DNA of 64,000 nt from Homalodisca vitripennis. Its lineage: Eukaryota > Arthropoda > Insecta > Hemiptera > Cicadellidae. Location of the stretch: positions 49,041,001 through 49,105,000 of the forward strand of contig NC_060214.1 of assembly GCF_021130785.1 (NCBI RefSeq), written 5' to 3'. Shown here in pieces: positions 10,549 to 22,900 of the stretch. The position numbers were made by a program, and so were the translations under genes. How positions within the stretch are numbered: position 1 is the stretch's first letter; every line of letters begins with the position of its first letter. The notes beneath the pieces were generated by a model, which was given only the letters and a program-made list of their open reading frames with translations, was not told the origin of the DNA and did not search any database.

Positions 10549-11607
10549 ATGCCGTTCTCAAATGAGGAGGGATTCCAGATGCTTATGGTATTAGGGGGAT
10601 GTTTCTAAAATTACTCAGCTGCCGCTCTTCTTTATGCCCAACGTTACCCAGACCGCGAACATCACTCCAAGAACGTTTTTCAAAGACTTGCTAGTCGAGT
10701 TCGTGAAACAGGTCATATTCAACCTGACCACACAACAAAGGAAAGGAAGTCGCTAGACCCGTGAGAAGTGATAGGGCAGCCGAAGTTTTGGCAGCGTTTG
10801 AACTGAATCCGCATGATTCTACACGAAGAGTAGCTCTTGATTCTGGTATGAGTCAAAGATCTGTTTTTAAGAAGTGTTCACGATCATAAAATGCACCCAT
10901 ATAGGATGTCATTACATCAAGAACTCCATGGAGACCCTTCATAGAATGAACTTTTGTTTGTGGGCTCGAGAAAAAAACTACAAAAAAATCAAAACTTTCA
11001 CCGTAACATTCTGTGGTGTGACGAGGCTCACGTTTATCAGTAATCGCGAAGTGAACCGTCACAATATGATATACTGGGTGTTTGAAAACCCACACTGGAT
11101 GCAAGAAAGTGGACAACCAAAGGTACTGGACCCTAAATACCTGGTGCGGTAATTATCGGTGACAAAATTGTTGGTACGTTCTTCTTTGAACGATCGCCTA
11201 GACCGAGTAGTTTACATAAACTTTCTAATCGAAATCTCTGAGAAAGTCTTACAACGTATGTGGTTTATGCACGATGGGGCACCAACACACTACGCCGAAG
11301 ATTCTCGATCAATTCTAAACGAGCAATACCATGACAGATGGATTGGAAGAGGCGGCCCTGTGAACTACCCAGCGAGATCTCCTGATTTAACGTGTATGGA
11401 CTTTTACTTGTGGGGTAGACTAAAAGACCTAGTGTATAAATCAAGACCAACAACTTAGAGAGGGCATGATGTGGCGGATAAGGGAGGCTATAAACACGAT
11501 CAGTTGAGAAGAGATAATGAGAGCTGTAGATAGCTTCACCTCAAGGATTGAACTCTGATCGAACATTGATGGAAAACAATGGGTTGCAGTTTGAGCACCG
11601 GTTTTAA
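10549..11607 (+). pseudogene. Transposase pseudogene of copy 2 (DUF4817 + DDE, DD41D)
   Basis: The start is ATG at 10549 (MPFSNEEGFQML). A DUF4817-type helix-turn-helix follows, with AAALLYAQRYPDR and VFQRLASRVRETGHIQPD, interrupted by stops near 10605 and 10762. In the DDE domain the first Asp is in the WCDEA equivalent (11020-11022), the second in FMHDGAPTHY (11273-11275) and the third in CMDFYLWGRLKD (11399-11401). The 41-residue spacing is the same as in copy 1. The protein ends at TAA 11605-11607 in a FEHRF tail. The full length would be about 350 residues, normal for this superfamily. Several frameshifts and stops, including TAG right after the RPTT block at 11456-11458, make it a pseudogene. 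Confidence 0.9.
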
Positions 11608-12090
11608 CTCTTCATGAGGTCAGTTACTAGGTTATTGTTGGTTTTTAGTTTGATAATTGCTAATTGTCATATTGATAATTTACCATGATGCTGCTGTAAC
11701 ATGGTAGATTTGTTTTCAAACCAGTTTGAAGTGGTTATCTTTTTTAATAATGACAGGATACTCCTTCCTTCCATGGCACTCACATCAATGATTAAATAAC
11801 AACAGGTTTTCTCCTTTACATTTTGTGTAATTTTAAGTGTATAACTTTTTTATACTTCAAAATGTACTAATTTAATAACTGGGTAATTTTCCTGTTTCAT
11901 GAGAGAACTCAGCACTTATCGTAAGACATTGTAGTTTACAGTTTTCCAATACCTTTTTAAATTTTAAAAAAAAGACTTTTAAAAATTGGGTACAGTGTTT
12001 TTTTTTTCAATCATAAACATAAGAGACCAGTTTACTGTTGGAACTTTTTTTACTTGCACATTGCACTGACTTTTATAATAAATACATTGA

Positions 12091-12725
12091 GTAAAATTAT
12101 TAGAAAATCTATTTTTGTACTACAGTTTTGAAACCATTGGAGATAGAGACAAACTTTTAAACGTAGAAAATGTTTTATTTTTTTGAAGCCCTTTCTAACT
12201 ATGTACAACACAAACCTAGGTTTGCTATTTGAGTTTTTTTAGATTGGGGTTGTTAAGTATTTCAAAATTATATGTATTTTTAAAATGTGTAAATTTTGTG
12301 GTTTGGTGGCATTTGATGATATTTTTCGATAAGCCGTCTCATCATTAGTTTTTGAATAAAAAATATCGTCTCTCTACATTTGTGCAGGTAGTTGCAATAA
12401 ATTTACCCACAAACCCCTGATTTTTTAACGTTTTGGTGTATCCTGTACATAAGCGGCAAGATAGGTTCAAACTTTTTGCATCAAAATAATCAGTGAAGAA
12501 ATAACTTTAAAATGAGGTATAACTCAACATACCTTTACATTTGAAAATTTTCAGAAAACCACCCCTACCCCCCAAAAACTACCCGTTTGGGGAGTTTTAG
12601 AAATTTAAAAATAATTTCTCCAAATTCTTTGGGGTGGAAATAGGGGGGTTTAAGTTGTTACGAATAATGTACCTAGTTTGGTTTGGCCGCTATACGTACT
12701 GTACGGGTGGTCCTGCCTCACCCTG
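12091..12725 (-). repeat. Right terminal inverted repeat of copy 2
   Basis: This is the partner of 9601-10215 and ends in CTGCCTCACCCTG before the TA target site. It is longer than the left arm, mainly because of an extra segment near 12628-12650 (CTTTGGGGTGGAAATAGG). The left arm lacks this segment, so it was probably deleted there. Confidence 0.92.
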
Positions 12726-12727
12726 TA

Positions 12728-13529
12728 TAACTAGGCAGATAGATATTAGTGAATTATTTCCTGCTCTCTGAGTTATAGTTATTACTCTCAGTTAATTAAA
12801 GTAATCAAAGTTAAATATCAGTTTAAGGAGATTAAAATAGTCCTTAAGTCATTTAGTGAAGGTTTGTAATTGATTAGAATGAAATATCGGTACCAAAAAG
12901 TCTGTACCAATAAACTAGTAATTCACATCATAACCCACGCCAAGCTATCAACAAAATATTTCTTCTTTTCATATCGCTGCTATAATGGGAGTAAACGTGA
13001 TAAAAAAATAATTTATTTTAGTTTAAATTAAATCCCATTCTGTCTCATCCGTTGTTACATTGGTAACCTGTTAACTGTATAAGCTGTGCCAACGTTTACA
13101 GCCACTTAGAGTTATGTGCACTAATATGATTATGGTGATAAGACCTTTACGTTATGACATAGGCCTATTCATTAGAGAATATTGTGTTATACAAAGGCGA
13201 ACATCAGCACTTAATATGCTGTTGAACTAATATATTTTAATGAATTTAATAATAAAGTTAAACCATCCATGTTAGGCTGTTATAAATTAATAAGGCTTAA
13301 TGAGTTTTTCCAAGGAATATTTATATGTAATAGTAAGAAAATGTACTTTATATTAATTTCAATATTTTTTTATTCAATTTTCCTTTTAATATTTAACTTA
13401 ATAAATAACTGACTGTTAGTATACTTTATGCCTATTAAGTTTTAAAACACAACTTATTTTAACGTAATATTATTCCTGCTTCACTAGAACTGACGCTACA
13501 TCATTTATGACGCTGAGACTGCATGAACA
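12728..13529. other. AT-rich gap
   Basis: No gene, repeat or element boundary was recognised. Confidence 0.5.
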
Positions 13530-14257
13530 ATTTCAAATCCATTGCTCATTTTAGTATATAGATGCGGACTTACATAAACTTTGATGTCTATATTGAAAAG
13601 ATTTTAATACAATAAAAACTGTGTTGTTTGTCAGGCTCAATGATGTTCAGCCAAATAACATGGATGGATTTGAATCATTCATATAACTCACTCCTGTATA
13701 TAGATACAATAACTCTCAATAAATCTTTGAGGATAATTTTCATACGACTGTACTCAGTTTGCCTACAAATAAATTTATCCTGGTAATTTTTCGATCATAT
13801 TCAACCGTAAGACAAATTTTAAATTGTTAGATAATGCTCAGCCGATTCCATTTTATACACGATCATCAAACATGATATAGGATATACATATAAATTATAA
13901 TTCATGCAAAATTTCAAGATTACAGGGAAGTTTGTTCATGGGATATCGTAGGTGTAAACAGACATAAATATGATTTTTAGTTCATTGAATGATAACGCTC
14001 AGCCAATGAAAATATTTTCCGTCTATGGTATATTGAATAAATCTCTTTCAACACTGATACTTATCGATCTGATAGCTTAGGGATAACACATATACTGGTT
14101 CAAGTTTATCACCAGGTTTAAGTTTGAAGACACAAACAGTAAATGGATGAGAGGAAACTCATGTAAAATGGAACACATGTTTGAACTGAAGCTCCACCAA
14201 ATGAGGTTCTAGAGTCGTGGCCTTCTTTTAAAATAATTGCTTCCTCAGATTTAAGAA

Positions 14258-14314
<57 letters not shown>
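13530..14314. repeat. Dispersed complex repeat, copy 1, ending in a (TA)n run
   Basis: This segment is related along its length to 54350-55570. Shared blocks in order include ATTGTTCATTT/ATTGCTCATTT, CAGCCAAAT..CATGG, ACTCAGTTTG.., AATGCTCAGCC, TACACACGATCA(A/T)CAAACATGATAT, TTCAAGA.TACAGG, GATATCGT, ACTCATATACTGGTT and CTCATGTAAAATGGAA. A (TA)n microsatellite at 14262-14314 follows its end. No protein is encoded. It is probably a non-autonomous element or a complex satellite-like repeat of unknown class. Confidence 0.75.
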
Positions 14315-14318
<4 letters not shown>

Positions 14319-14574
14319 GTCTAATTAATGAGATTAAGTTTTGGTTTTAAAAATGTATAAATAGTAGATCTCAGAAATGTATTTAGTCAAAAAGTGATAA
14401 CTTTTTTTATTTAAATGGGACGGAACATTCGTGAAGCCAGTACTGATTTAGTCCGTTAACTTCTTAAAAATGAACTCAGATATATGTGATATTAAATATT
14501 GTTTCTTTACGAGTACAATATACTCTAGATCAGTCATGTCTCAAATTTAAAGACATATTCCTTGTAACACTTAC

Positions 14575-14662
14575 TATAGCTGAATATCCATGTTGCTGTT
14601 ATGATTATCACCACCACTGACATTGAAACAATTAGAAATATCTTGTTAATCAATTCTGCCAT
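14575..14662 (-). CDS. Possible short membrane-anchor exon
   Basis: A minus-strand ATG (14660-14662) opens 29 codons starting MAELINKIFLIVS, followed by a hydrophobic run (VVVIIITATWIF). The frame then reaches SY and a GTAAGT 5' splice site (14569-14574). It resembles the minus-strand frame at 9392-9508 in layout: start codon, one membrane span, immediate splice donor. The splice phases differ (1 versus 2) and sequence similarity is weak. It could be an alternative first exon of an unseen gene or a coincidence. Confidence 0.2.
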
Positions 14663-15296
14663 TACTTTATTATTGTAATAAATGTTATCAAACAAATATT
14701 TTTAGTGAAAGGTATTTTTGTGCCCTTCAAAGTTTAAAGATTTTTAATGACTATGCATAATATGAAAGGATAGTAGGATTTCGAACATTTACCATCGTAA
14801 TATATAAAAAAGGCATAATACACTTTTTTATGATAGAAATCTAACATAATTTTCGGTTTTAACAACACGTAATAAATTAAAAAGGTGTAAACTAAAAGGT
14901 GGCGACGGACTACAAAGTTATGATAATTATTAAGCATTACGTGACAAGTACACGAACGACGTGAAGTCCAGGCGGGAGAGAATTCCCTCCAGCGATCTTA
15001 CTGCTGCCAGCTGGATTTTTTCTCTCCATTCTGGACATTATAGCATTAGTGTAAGTTCAAAATTAGTACAACTGTGAGTTCCAGTCCGTTTCACACTTTT
15101 AGTTTATGTGTTGTTTAATGTATTAGGAATTTTTAAAACTAAATAAGAGGGAAGATTTCTTTAATCATAAAGGAGTGTTGAAATTGTTGTCACCTTCAAC
15201 ATTGGAAAATGTTCATAAATGATACTATATGAATCTATCCTCTAATTCATTTCATTGTTATTATTTAATGTAAAAATATCTTTTTTCCGTAAACTT
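14663..15296. other. Gap with no recognised gene
   Basis: AT-rich DNA with a GC-richer patch at about 14940-15050 (GGCGGGAGAGAATTCCCTCC and neighbours). That patch is followed by GTAAGT at 15052, but no coding family was recognised. Confidence 0.45.
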
Positions 15297-15500
15297 ATAA
15301 AACCGAGCGGTCTGGTACAACGGAGTTTAAGCTGAGTTGGAGATATCGCAGGTTCAAGTTCTGTCTGTGTCTTTAGCCCTTTTTCTCAGTACCATCGGCC
15401 TTGTACTATATCGACTTTCCCTCTTATCCTGCTTCATAAGATCATCCCTTAGGCCAGTGGCCTATTAGGACAGACTGAATAATGCTTAAAAGCGGATCGG
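15297..15500 (+). mobile_element. tRNA-derived SINE (probable)
   Basis: The head resembles a tRNA-Leu 5' half (ACCGAGCGGTCTGG, A-box position). At the right distance it has a B box, GGTTCAAGTTC, at 15351-15361. The anticodon arm does not fold well, so it is not a functional tRNA. An unrelated body follows (GCCCTTTTTCTCAGTACC to about 15500). A Pol III promoter followed by a tRNA-unrelated tail is the SINE layout. The 3' end and target-site duplication could not be fixed. Confidence 0.5.
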
Positions 15501-15540
15501 TCTCTTCTTAAAAATTTACCATGTGATGTTTATACGAGCA

Positions 15541-15680
15541 CTATAATGTGAAACTTACACTAATGAGAGTTAGAATGATGCAACGTCTGGAATTGACCAC
15601 TTGACAACACCTGAGCTTGACAGATGTGTGATGTATCTAACCTACTTTGTTGTTGGGGAGATCGATTAATACGTTAGCTC
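15541..15680. repeat. Single copy of the 98-bp repeat found at 63.2 kb
   Basis: It shares GTGAAACTT.C.C.AAT, AGTTAGAAT, TGACCAC.TGACAACACCTGAG.TTGACAGATGTGTGATGTATCTAA and then CGATTAA with 63365-63595. There is only one unit here, against about four at 63 kb. The flank after it also matches (AACAACATTG.TTTAATAA), so the whole segment is a dispersed repeat whose internal unit number varies. Confidence 0.75.
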
Positions 15681-16759
15681 ACGTGTAAGTCCAATACACT
15701 AATTCAGATCAAAAATGTTGGACAGTTATGAACCAAGAATAATGTCTAAGAAGTAGATTAACAGTTCATTTGCTATAACTAACAACATTGTTTTAATAAA
15801 TCATTTCAAACATAACTTATTTAGTTAATATGTCGTCTTAGGATTTACATGAATTAACAAAATTTGAATGGATTAATTATTTTTACAATCCTATCTATTA
15901 ATTAAAGCTTTTTTTATAGAAGAGTAATATTTTTATCTTGAAACTCAGGTGAACATATAGCTTTTTCATAAGGCAACATTTTAATATCGTGTTTTTTTTA
16001 TTTCTAATTTCCCAACATCATATTTTACCATGTTTTAATTAAAAAGTTGAAAATTTGTATAAATTACTATATCTTGACTTAAAGACAGAAGGGTATTGGG
16101 ACGAGCTCGACCGAAGAAGAGAGCGAAACTGCCTCACGAAGGGCTCGCCCTACGCGCTCAACCAATCACAGCGAGCACTTCCCTTTTCGACGGAGCAGCT
16201 GGTAGTCACGTCTCCTCTGTTGTGAGCTGTCATCCGGAAGTATAAGCGGGTGATATGCGTAGTAGTAAACCGTGCTTCATTACGTCATTGGTTGTTGGTT
16301 ATGTATGTTGTTTCGTTTGTGGTTGTTATTGCGTTATGTTTGTTCGTGGCCAAAGTATTTAAACAGGTGTTTTCAAGACTAAACTTTATTTGAAGACAGT
16401 GTACGCACGTTCTTTCTAGTTTTACATTTTGTGAAGACATTATTTGATTACTGTCAATTCCGTTAAGTCTCAGTGCACTGAAACAGTGATAAAAAAAGCG
16501 GTAGGCCCCCGCACATCGCGTGGATAAGTTGTGCTTACACCAGGTTGGTGAGAAAAGGCGTTCCATTGCGAGGCCAATCCCGGGGAGTTGTTTGTCGAGT
16601 GAGGAGACTTTATCCAGCGAGAGATAAATTACAAGGACGATATTCCATGTAGAAAAGTTATCGAAAGACTGTGCGGCTTTGGAGATAGGAAAAAATTACA
16701 GTTTTGAGCATTGGGAAAGGAGAAATACAAAGGTGAACAAGCGTGGTTGAAATGAACAC

Positions 16760-17880
16760 TCCGATAAGAATATTGGAGGTTTATAGCCTGTTACGGAGCT
16801 GGACGCCTTTCAAAAGATGCCATCCGCCGCCATGTTTCTACGGATTTCTTCGTAAAGTAGAGAGTATCCCCCCTGTAAAGGAAGCTACAAAGTAAGTCTT
16901 GCAGAAGCCAGATCTATTTCGTGGAAGAAATCATCTGTCTGTCATTATATTGAAAGAGATTGGGTTTCAAACACAGAAAATTTGGAAGCCGTAAAAAATT
17001 AAATGGAAAAGAGGTGACTAAATTGCTTGGGAGGTGCAGATTTTCTTAGAGAAATAAAAGATTTAAATTTTGTGGGAAATAGTTTGGGCTTGATAGAAAC
17101 TTGGGTAAATTCTGGGCACTGTAAAAATATGGATGGACTGATTGATTTCTGTTGAAGGTACGTTTCTGTTTACCGTTGGGAAAAAGGGGGAGGATTAAAT
17201 TGTTTTGCATGTGGTAGCTCTGCTGGATTTATTCCTAAGTGTTGCATACTTTTTACACCAAAAGAAAAACCAAGAGTATCATGAAGAGAATTGAACCACA
17301 AAGTATTTTCAAATGGTTTCAGATTTTGCTTTACTCCAAACCTAAAAGAAGGCCTCGCTCATTGTATTGGACAGGCAAGTACCACTCAAAAGTATTTTCG
17401 TTGACAAACCCACTTAACAGCAGTTTCTAGAAAGGATGAAATAATAGAGTGGTTAAATTAATCATGACATACGTATGAAAAGGCGATGTTAAAAAGCGAA
17501 TTGTTAGAACTGTATTCAAAGAAACAAACCTCATGACAAATATGAAGTCGAGAAATGCGAAAGAAACATGGTCCGAGAGTAATTCGTTGTGGACACATAC
17601 CACTGTCACTTCAATCCTATAGAATTTAATCTGGGCTCAAGTACGGAATATGTTGCAGAAGCAACAGGAAATTTAACATAACTGAAAATATTACAGTTGA
17701 CGAAAGAGGGGTTGGAAGTGTAACAGAGTAGTGATTGGAAGAAGTAGTAGACCACGATGAATGTAAGCTAGAAGCTTGGGAAAAATGAAGGGTTGATGGA
17801 GACTCGTTGAGCAGATGGTAATAAAATACGGCAAAGACAGCTCAATGAAGGAGATTCGGCAGTGACAGCAGTGACAATGT
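16760..17880 (+). pseudogene. DDE transposase pseudogene (IS630/Tc1/mariner type)
   Basis: Read across frames, the blocks match a widespread insect DDE transposase family in order. They are AIRRHV (about 16815), a KVSLAEARSISWKK stretch (about 16895), GGADFLREIKDLNF (about 17035), the ETWVNSGH block that normally follows the first catalytic Asp (about 17095), ACGSSAGFIP (about 17210), RKDEIIEWLN with MLKSELLELYSKK (about 17430-17525), and a degenerate H.PLSLQSY.I block equivalent to HCHFNPIE (about 17600). Around the first Asp, GATAGAAACTTGG looks like GATGAAACTTGG with one inserted base. Many stops make it non-functional. Confidence 0.75.
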
Positions 17881-19029
17881 AGAGGAAGAACGCGTCAGAA
17901 CGTGAGTGGTATTTTCCCTCTCTCTCCGGTGGCAGAAAGAGTGTTGACTTCGTTGAACTGTAAAAGGCGTATTGATTGATAGTTTGTAATGATTGGTAAA
18001 TATTACCTTACATGTTACTAATAATAATTTGTTAAAGCATTTTAATGGCACTACTTATTTCTTGGTTTTTAAACTGCGCAGCAAAGGTCAGTTAACTTTT
18101 TGGTATATGTACTGTTTAGTATTTAATTTACTCAGAAATAAAGTAATTCAAAGAGGTTTAACCGATTATAAAATGGGCGCTATTGAAAAATAATGAAAAA
18201 AATTATTAAAGACTGAAATAAAAATTAATCGACTCACTAAATCTTACATTTTAGTAAATAAATTCACGTTTTCTCGTATATCAAATTGTAATTTCCAAAA
18301 TTAAATGATAAAAAATTTTAAAAAAAACATCCTTCATCACAATATGTTTGAATTATTTTTACGATTTTTTTTCAAAGTAATTAGATTACATTAAGTTGAT
18401 CGATAAAAGTCACCACTGAAGGAAATTTCATATCATAGTCGGATTGAGCCTAGTCGCAAATTTGCATTTGGTCACCCCTAGCAATATGTTAAGTTTAGAA
18501 TCAACAATTTACAATTATCTATAACGGTTTCAACAGGATACCCTTTTATTGGTTAAAAATATATCCCTAAACGAGATTTATTAGGTTCAAACTACAGTAT
18601 CTTTATTTGTTTTAAGTTGATTTTTGACCGACGGCACAGTGGTCATTTCATGGATTTGCTAAGGACTGATAAGATGAGTAAATAATAAACTTTATAGAGA
18701 CTTTGCATTTACTTAACGCTATTTAATTTTAGTGCTTTATTACTTATACTCTTTTGTGGTTTTGAAGGGTAACTATAATAACAGTAAATGTACCATATTC
18801 CAATTATTATTATTAGGCCTATGTGTACTATTTTCAATAATACACTCGCGGTTTCAGTAAGAAAATCCTTTACAAGGGTTTTGATTTCTGATTCAATTAC
18901 TTTAAAATAGCATTCTCAAAACCAAACGAACGCTATTAAATTTATCGCTTCGATAAATGTGTCACATGTTTCCACTGCGCACCACCCCTACTGATTCGGT
19001 TGATGTGTGAACGCTGTGGATGAGGATCG

Positions 19030-19380
19030 TAAATTTGTTTTTTCGTTCCTCTCTGGTTCAGAGTTTCTTTTTCATTTCTTCATCATTTTCTCAGATTGTG
19101 TCTTTCTTTCATCTTCAGATTACAACTCTTTTCTCTATCCTTTTTTTTCCTCCTTTTCAGACTCAGTGTTCTTCTCTCATCTCAGATTCTTTTTATTCTG
19201 ACTTCATTTTCATCTGCACTTTTCAGATCAGTCTTTCTTTTCAGATTCATTTGGTCTTTTCTCTTCAATTTCAGATTTCTTCTTTTTCTCTCTCGTCCAT
19301 TGTCAGGATTTTTTTCCGTTCAGTTTTCGTTGCAGATCTTCAGACAGTCTCTGCTTCATCGTTTTCTTTTCAGTTCAGAC
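19030..19380 (+). repeat. Pyrimidine-rich tract with repeated TTCAGAT
   Basis: The + strand is almost all C and T apart from recurring TTCAGA(T/C) words, at least ten in about 350 bases. The long Phe/Ser/Leu-rich frames across it reflect base composition. It lies inside the 3' part of the 16082-19483 element. Confidence 0.8.
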
Positions 19381-19503
19381 TCATCAGACAGAACCACTTG
19401 GTAACACTGTAGCCGAGACGGTTACCGAATAGAAGGCCCCGAACCTCGGCCATCGCTGCCGGGTCTCAATACCCTTCTGTCTTTAATTCAACTATAAATT
19501 GTA

Positions 19504-19919
19504 CAATGTATGTTGCTGCTAAACATGCATGACACAGTAGTAGTAGTGAATAACTTGATGTTACAGTGCAGTCTCTTCACCGAAACCTTATTCCTCCACA
19601 ATTAGTCACTTACTTCCGACTACAGTTCTAATGGTTATGATTTATCGTAATTCTATGTTTCTTCATTGTGTATTAATCGACCTTAATAATCGGTTTTTAA
19701 CTAGCAGTTAAATGTGTGTATATAATTAATATGGGAATATATATTAAGACTTATTTTTCAATCAAATACTAAGAAAATTAAATGAGTAAAATCTGTCCCA
19801 AAGTTACATTCAATTTGAATAATGAAAACATTGCTCCAGGTTTCGGTGAAGAGACTGCACTGTAAGATCAAGTTATTCACTACAACTGTGTCATGCATGT
19901 TTAGCAGCAACATACATTG
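19504..19919. repeat. Inverted repeat, 82-85-bp arms, 249-bp spacer
   Basis: The arm at 19504-19588 is the reverse complement of 19838-19919, apart from a 3-base GTA difference and single changes. The outer part is CAATGTATGTTGCTGCTAAA and the inner part GTCTCTTCACCGAAACCT. It begins 20 bases after the end of the 16082-19483 element. No coding content was seen. It may be a foldback-type MITE or an inverted duplication. Confidence 0.9.
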
Positions 19920-22900
19920 CATATAAAGTAATTTAGAATGATTTGACTAATAAGTTTTTAACTTTCATGAGATAATTATATTGGAAAACGTATACCAATA
20001 TATTAGTAATGATGTCTGTACTAAACAATGGATGAACTTGACTGTTCCACTCTCTTCTTCATTACCGCACCCTGTTGTTTATTGGAGTTTCGACTTTGTA
20101 ACGGAAGATTCATTCTGCTACAAAAGAGTTTTGAAACAAAGCAACAGTTTTCATCCTTGTTACCAGTGCTGCATATAAACTTTATACCTGAAAACTTGCT
20201 TCACACCTACCATTTTTATAAATATAATACTTTCTGTTAAAATGTATGACACAAGTAAATCTTATTTTTATTAATTAAAAAAGATCATCTTTAACGTGAT
20301 GCTCTCTTTAGTTCTTGTCTCTGGCCGTCGATTTTGGCTACGAAAGTGATTAAGTGAGAATGTGATTAAACTTTTATATTTATATGGAGTATTTTTATAT
20401 TTTTTGCAAGCTACTTGTTGAATTTCGATACTGACTTCATCATATTCAAAGACAGCCTTCCCCGGATTATAGCTGGCATACTTGTGTAAAATTAGAGCAT
20501 ATGGTCGAGACTGCTTAGCCTTGAGGTTGTACCATTGAGGTATATTTATTTGTGTGAGTTATTAGGTATGGTAATTTTTAGAGACAAGTCGTTTATAAAA
20601 AATATGTATACTATTCGTACTATAAATTTGATTTATACATTTTTATTGGTTGTTATTGGTACCACCACGATTTTAGAGTACTCAAATTGAAAGCATTCTC
20701 ATTTTGGTTCATTTAAATTGTTTTATAACAGCGTTAAAATAGTATTTAAAATGTATTAGAAATTTTCAATTTGTCACTGGCCTAATCTGCACCATACTGC
20801 ACCAATCTGCATCTGTTGCCATTTGCAATATGGTGTAAAAGTTATATATAACCTTTTCTTTGATACCTGCATTACTACTGATCAATCATTGATCTCAAAT
20901 TTAAATTTGAAACAAATGCTTCTACCTCTCAAAAGTCTGAAAGTTAATGAAAAATTATCACGTTTTCCAAACGCCACTATAACGGCATAATCCAAAATTT
21001 GTTGTATTAGTTTTTATAATACATATATCCACTAAAATAATAATTTGTTCTAACTCAATGTAAGTTATATAAATAAATGCTGAACCATTCATTTATAATG
21101 CCCAGGATTTAAAAATAGTATGGTGTATTACTTAATAGATGAGATATAATGCAATTATTTCATATACACAATTAGGTAAAATACATTATAATGGTTCAAC
21201 GCATATTTATGACAAAAGTTCAAGGCTTTCCAAACAAAACAAGAAAAAGTTCTATACTTACAGTAAAACTATTTTTTAACGATGATATTTGTACGAAACA
21301 GGGTCAAAAACATAATGATAAAGCACTTATTGCATTATTATTAAGTAAATATGTAGGATCAGAGAAAAGAATAAACAATGGCCGATGCCCCTATTTCCCT
21401 ATTTATACCGTGAAAAGTCACAGATCATCCTATAGTTGACCTGACAGAGATATTTGGTATCCGTAGAGTACGGATCCACAGGAAATAGAACGTGGTCACC
21501 GTTTACGTGATTTGACAGGTTGTTCCGGTCAGTTCGCAACATATTCTTTCATAATCGACCAGCAAAATATGTAGGATAAAATGTTTTATTTTACTTCTAG
21601 ACTGTGGGATTTCGTAATAATATTTAAAGTTGTTATTCACTTTTTTTAGATTTTGTAAATGTTGTGTCTTTAAATGCTTAGTAAAATTCTCTTTTAAGTA
21701 ACTATTAAAAAAGTTAAACGCCTTAGACAGATTAACTTCAAAATTTTTATTAATAATTATTATTTTTAACACACTTTATTTTATGTCCACATTAGTAACT
21801 CGTAGTTTGAGTATTATTTAAGATTAGGCGATGTCGAAAAGATCCCAAGAGTTTTTTTTGAACGCCTCCGTCGCCGACCTTTTATGGATATCATCAGACA
21901 GATATCGACTTCAGATTCAAGGATTATATTTTTAACAGTACGTATCAGATTTCGAACGATTCCATATGTGGAAGATCTAATGGAGATCAGAAAATCATTC
22001 CCACTGAATGAATCTGTTCTATCTAGTTCGATCGAAACTTAAAACATCCTTTCCTTATATGTAGTTAGTACTTTTCACAAGATAATGTTTACATATATGC
22101 CTCATCAAAAGTGATTATTAATACCTTTGTTACTGATGACAAATGTTTTACTGTCACAGCTCATAGATGTTACTAGCAGCTAGTTAGCTGCTAAGTTAAA
22201 CAATCTTTTAACAACTAAACAAAACATATTTACCTCTGAAGGGTTAGCTACCACTTTCAGATTATCTGTTCAGAGATCAAGTGGTTCTCTTTCAATATTT
22301 GATCAATCAGTTTGAGTATCTGATAAATATATCAACTATGACGTCATCATAAGATTTTATCTCAGAATTTATCCTCATCAGACAGCAAATGAGTTAAGGT
22401 TAAAGGAATATTAGTTTGGCCATGATCGATGTACAGCTGTACGTGACTGCGTGAACATTCTTTGCTTGCACAGTCCTGTACAGTGTGGTGGGGATACCTG
22501 ACATCGTTTGCTAGCCTGAATTATTTATTTTTTCATATCTGGCCTGAATGTCTGCACACTTGCTCAGATAATTGCTACCTGCATCTATCCAATATAAAAC
22601 AAAAATGGAAAAGCCTCGTTTCTAATTTATTCGTTGAGACCACTCTATTTGATTCGTGTGTTATAGTGATAAGTATTTGTCGTCCACAAAGGGATGAACA
22701 TAACAAATCCCTCAGAAAGGGCCTTGACATTGGATGAGAGGTCACCTTAATATTTTGCAACCTGGGATTTAGATGTTGTAACGGCTCAACAGTCAAACTG
22801 TGTAATGATCGTTACTTTTAGATTTTTTGAAGACTAGACTAAACTTTGAGTGACGAACCGGGAGTCTAGTAGACGAAAGAAGGCCTACATATCGTACAAA

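Larger units (their letters stand above)
9601..12725 (+). mobile_element. Long-TIR mariner-like element, copy 2 (complete ends)
   Basis: This is a 3125-bp DNA transposon with both ends present. TA target sites flank it at 9599-9600 and 12726-12727. The ends start CAGAGTGAGGCAG on the left and CAGGGTGAGGCAG on the right strand. The terminal inverted repeats are very long: about 615 bp (9601-10215) and 635 bp (12091-12725). They are collinear with only scattered differences, plus an extra block of about 20 bases in the right arm. One transposase pseudogene (10549-11607) lies between them in + orientation. The element is inactive because of the coding lesions, but its structure is whole. Confidence 0.93.
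16082..19483 (+). mobile_element. Tc1/mariner-superfamily element with short TIRs, 3.4 kb
   Basis: The ends are AAGACAGAAGGGTATTGGGAC on the left and its reverse complement (one change) on the right, with TA at 16080-16081 and 19484-19485. Because TTAA is also present on both sides, a TTAA target site cannot be excluded from the ends alone. The transposase type supports TA. The interior holds a promoter-like region with a CCAAT box at 16162-16166, a transposase pseudogene at 16760-17880, and a long pyrimidine-rich tract at 19030-19380. The terminal match is only about 22 bp, unlike the long-TIR elements in the same window. Confidence 0.75.

Noticed and set aside
19007..19412. Three overlapping Phe/Ser-rich frames
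   Set aside because: The pyrimidine-rich composition removes stop codons in several frames at once. No family resemblance was seen.
19404..19480. Possible tRNA gene with A-box-like and B-box-like words
   Set aside because: It cannot be folded into acceptor and anticodon stems and it overlaps the transposon terminal repeat.
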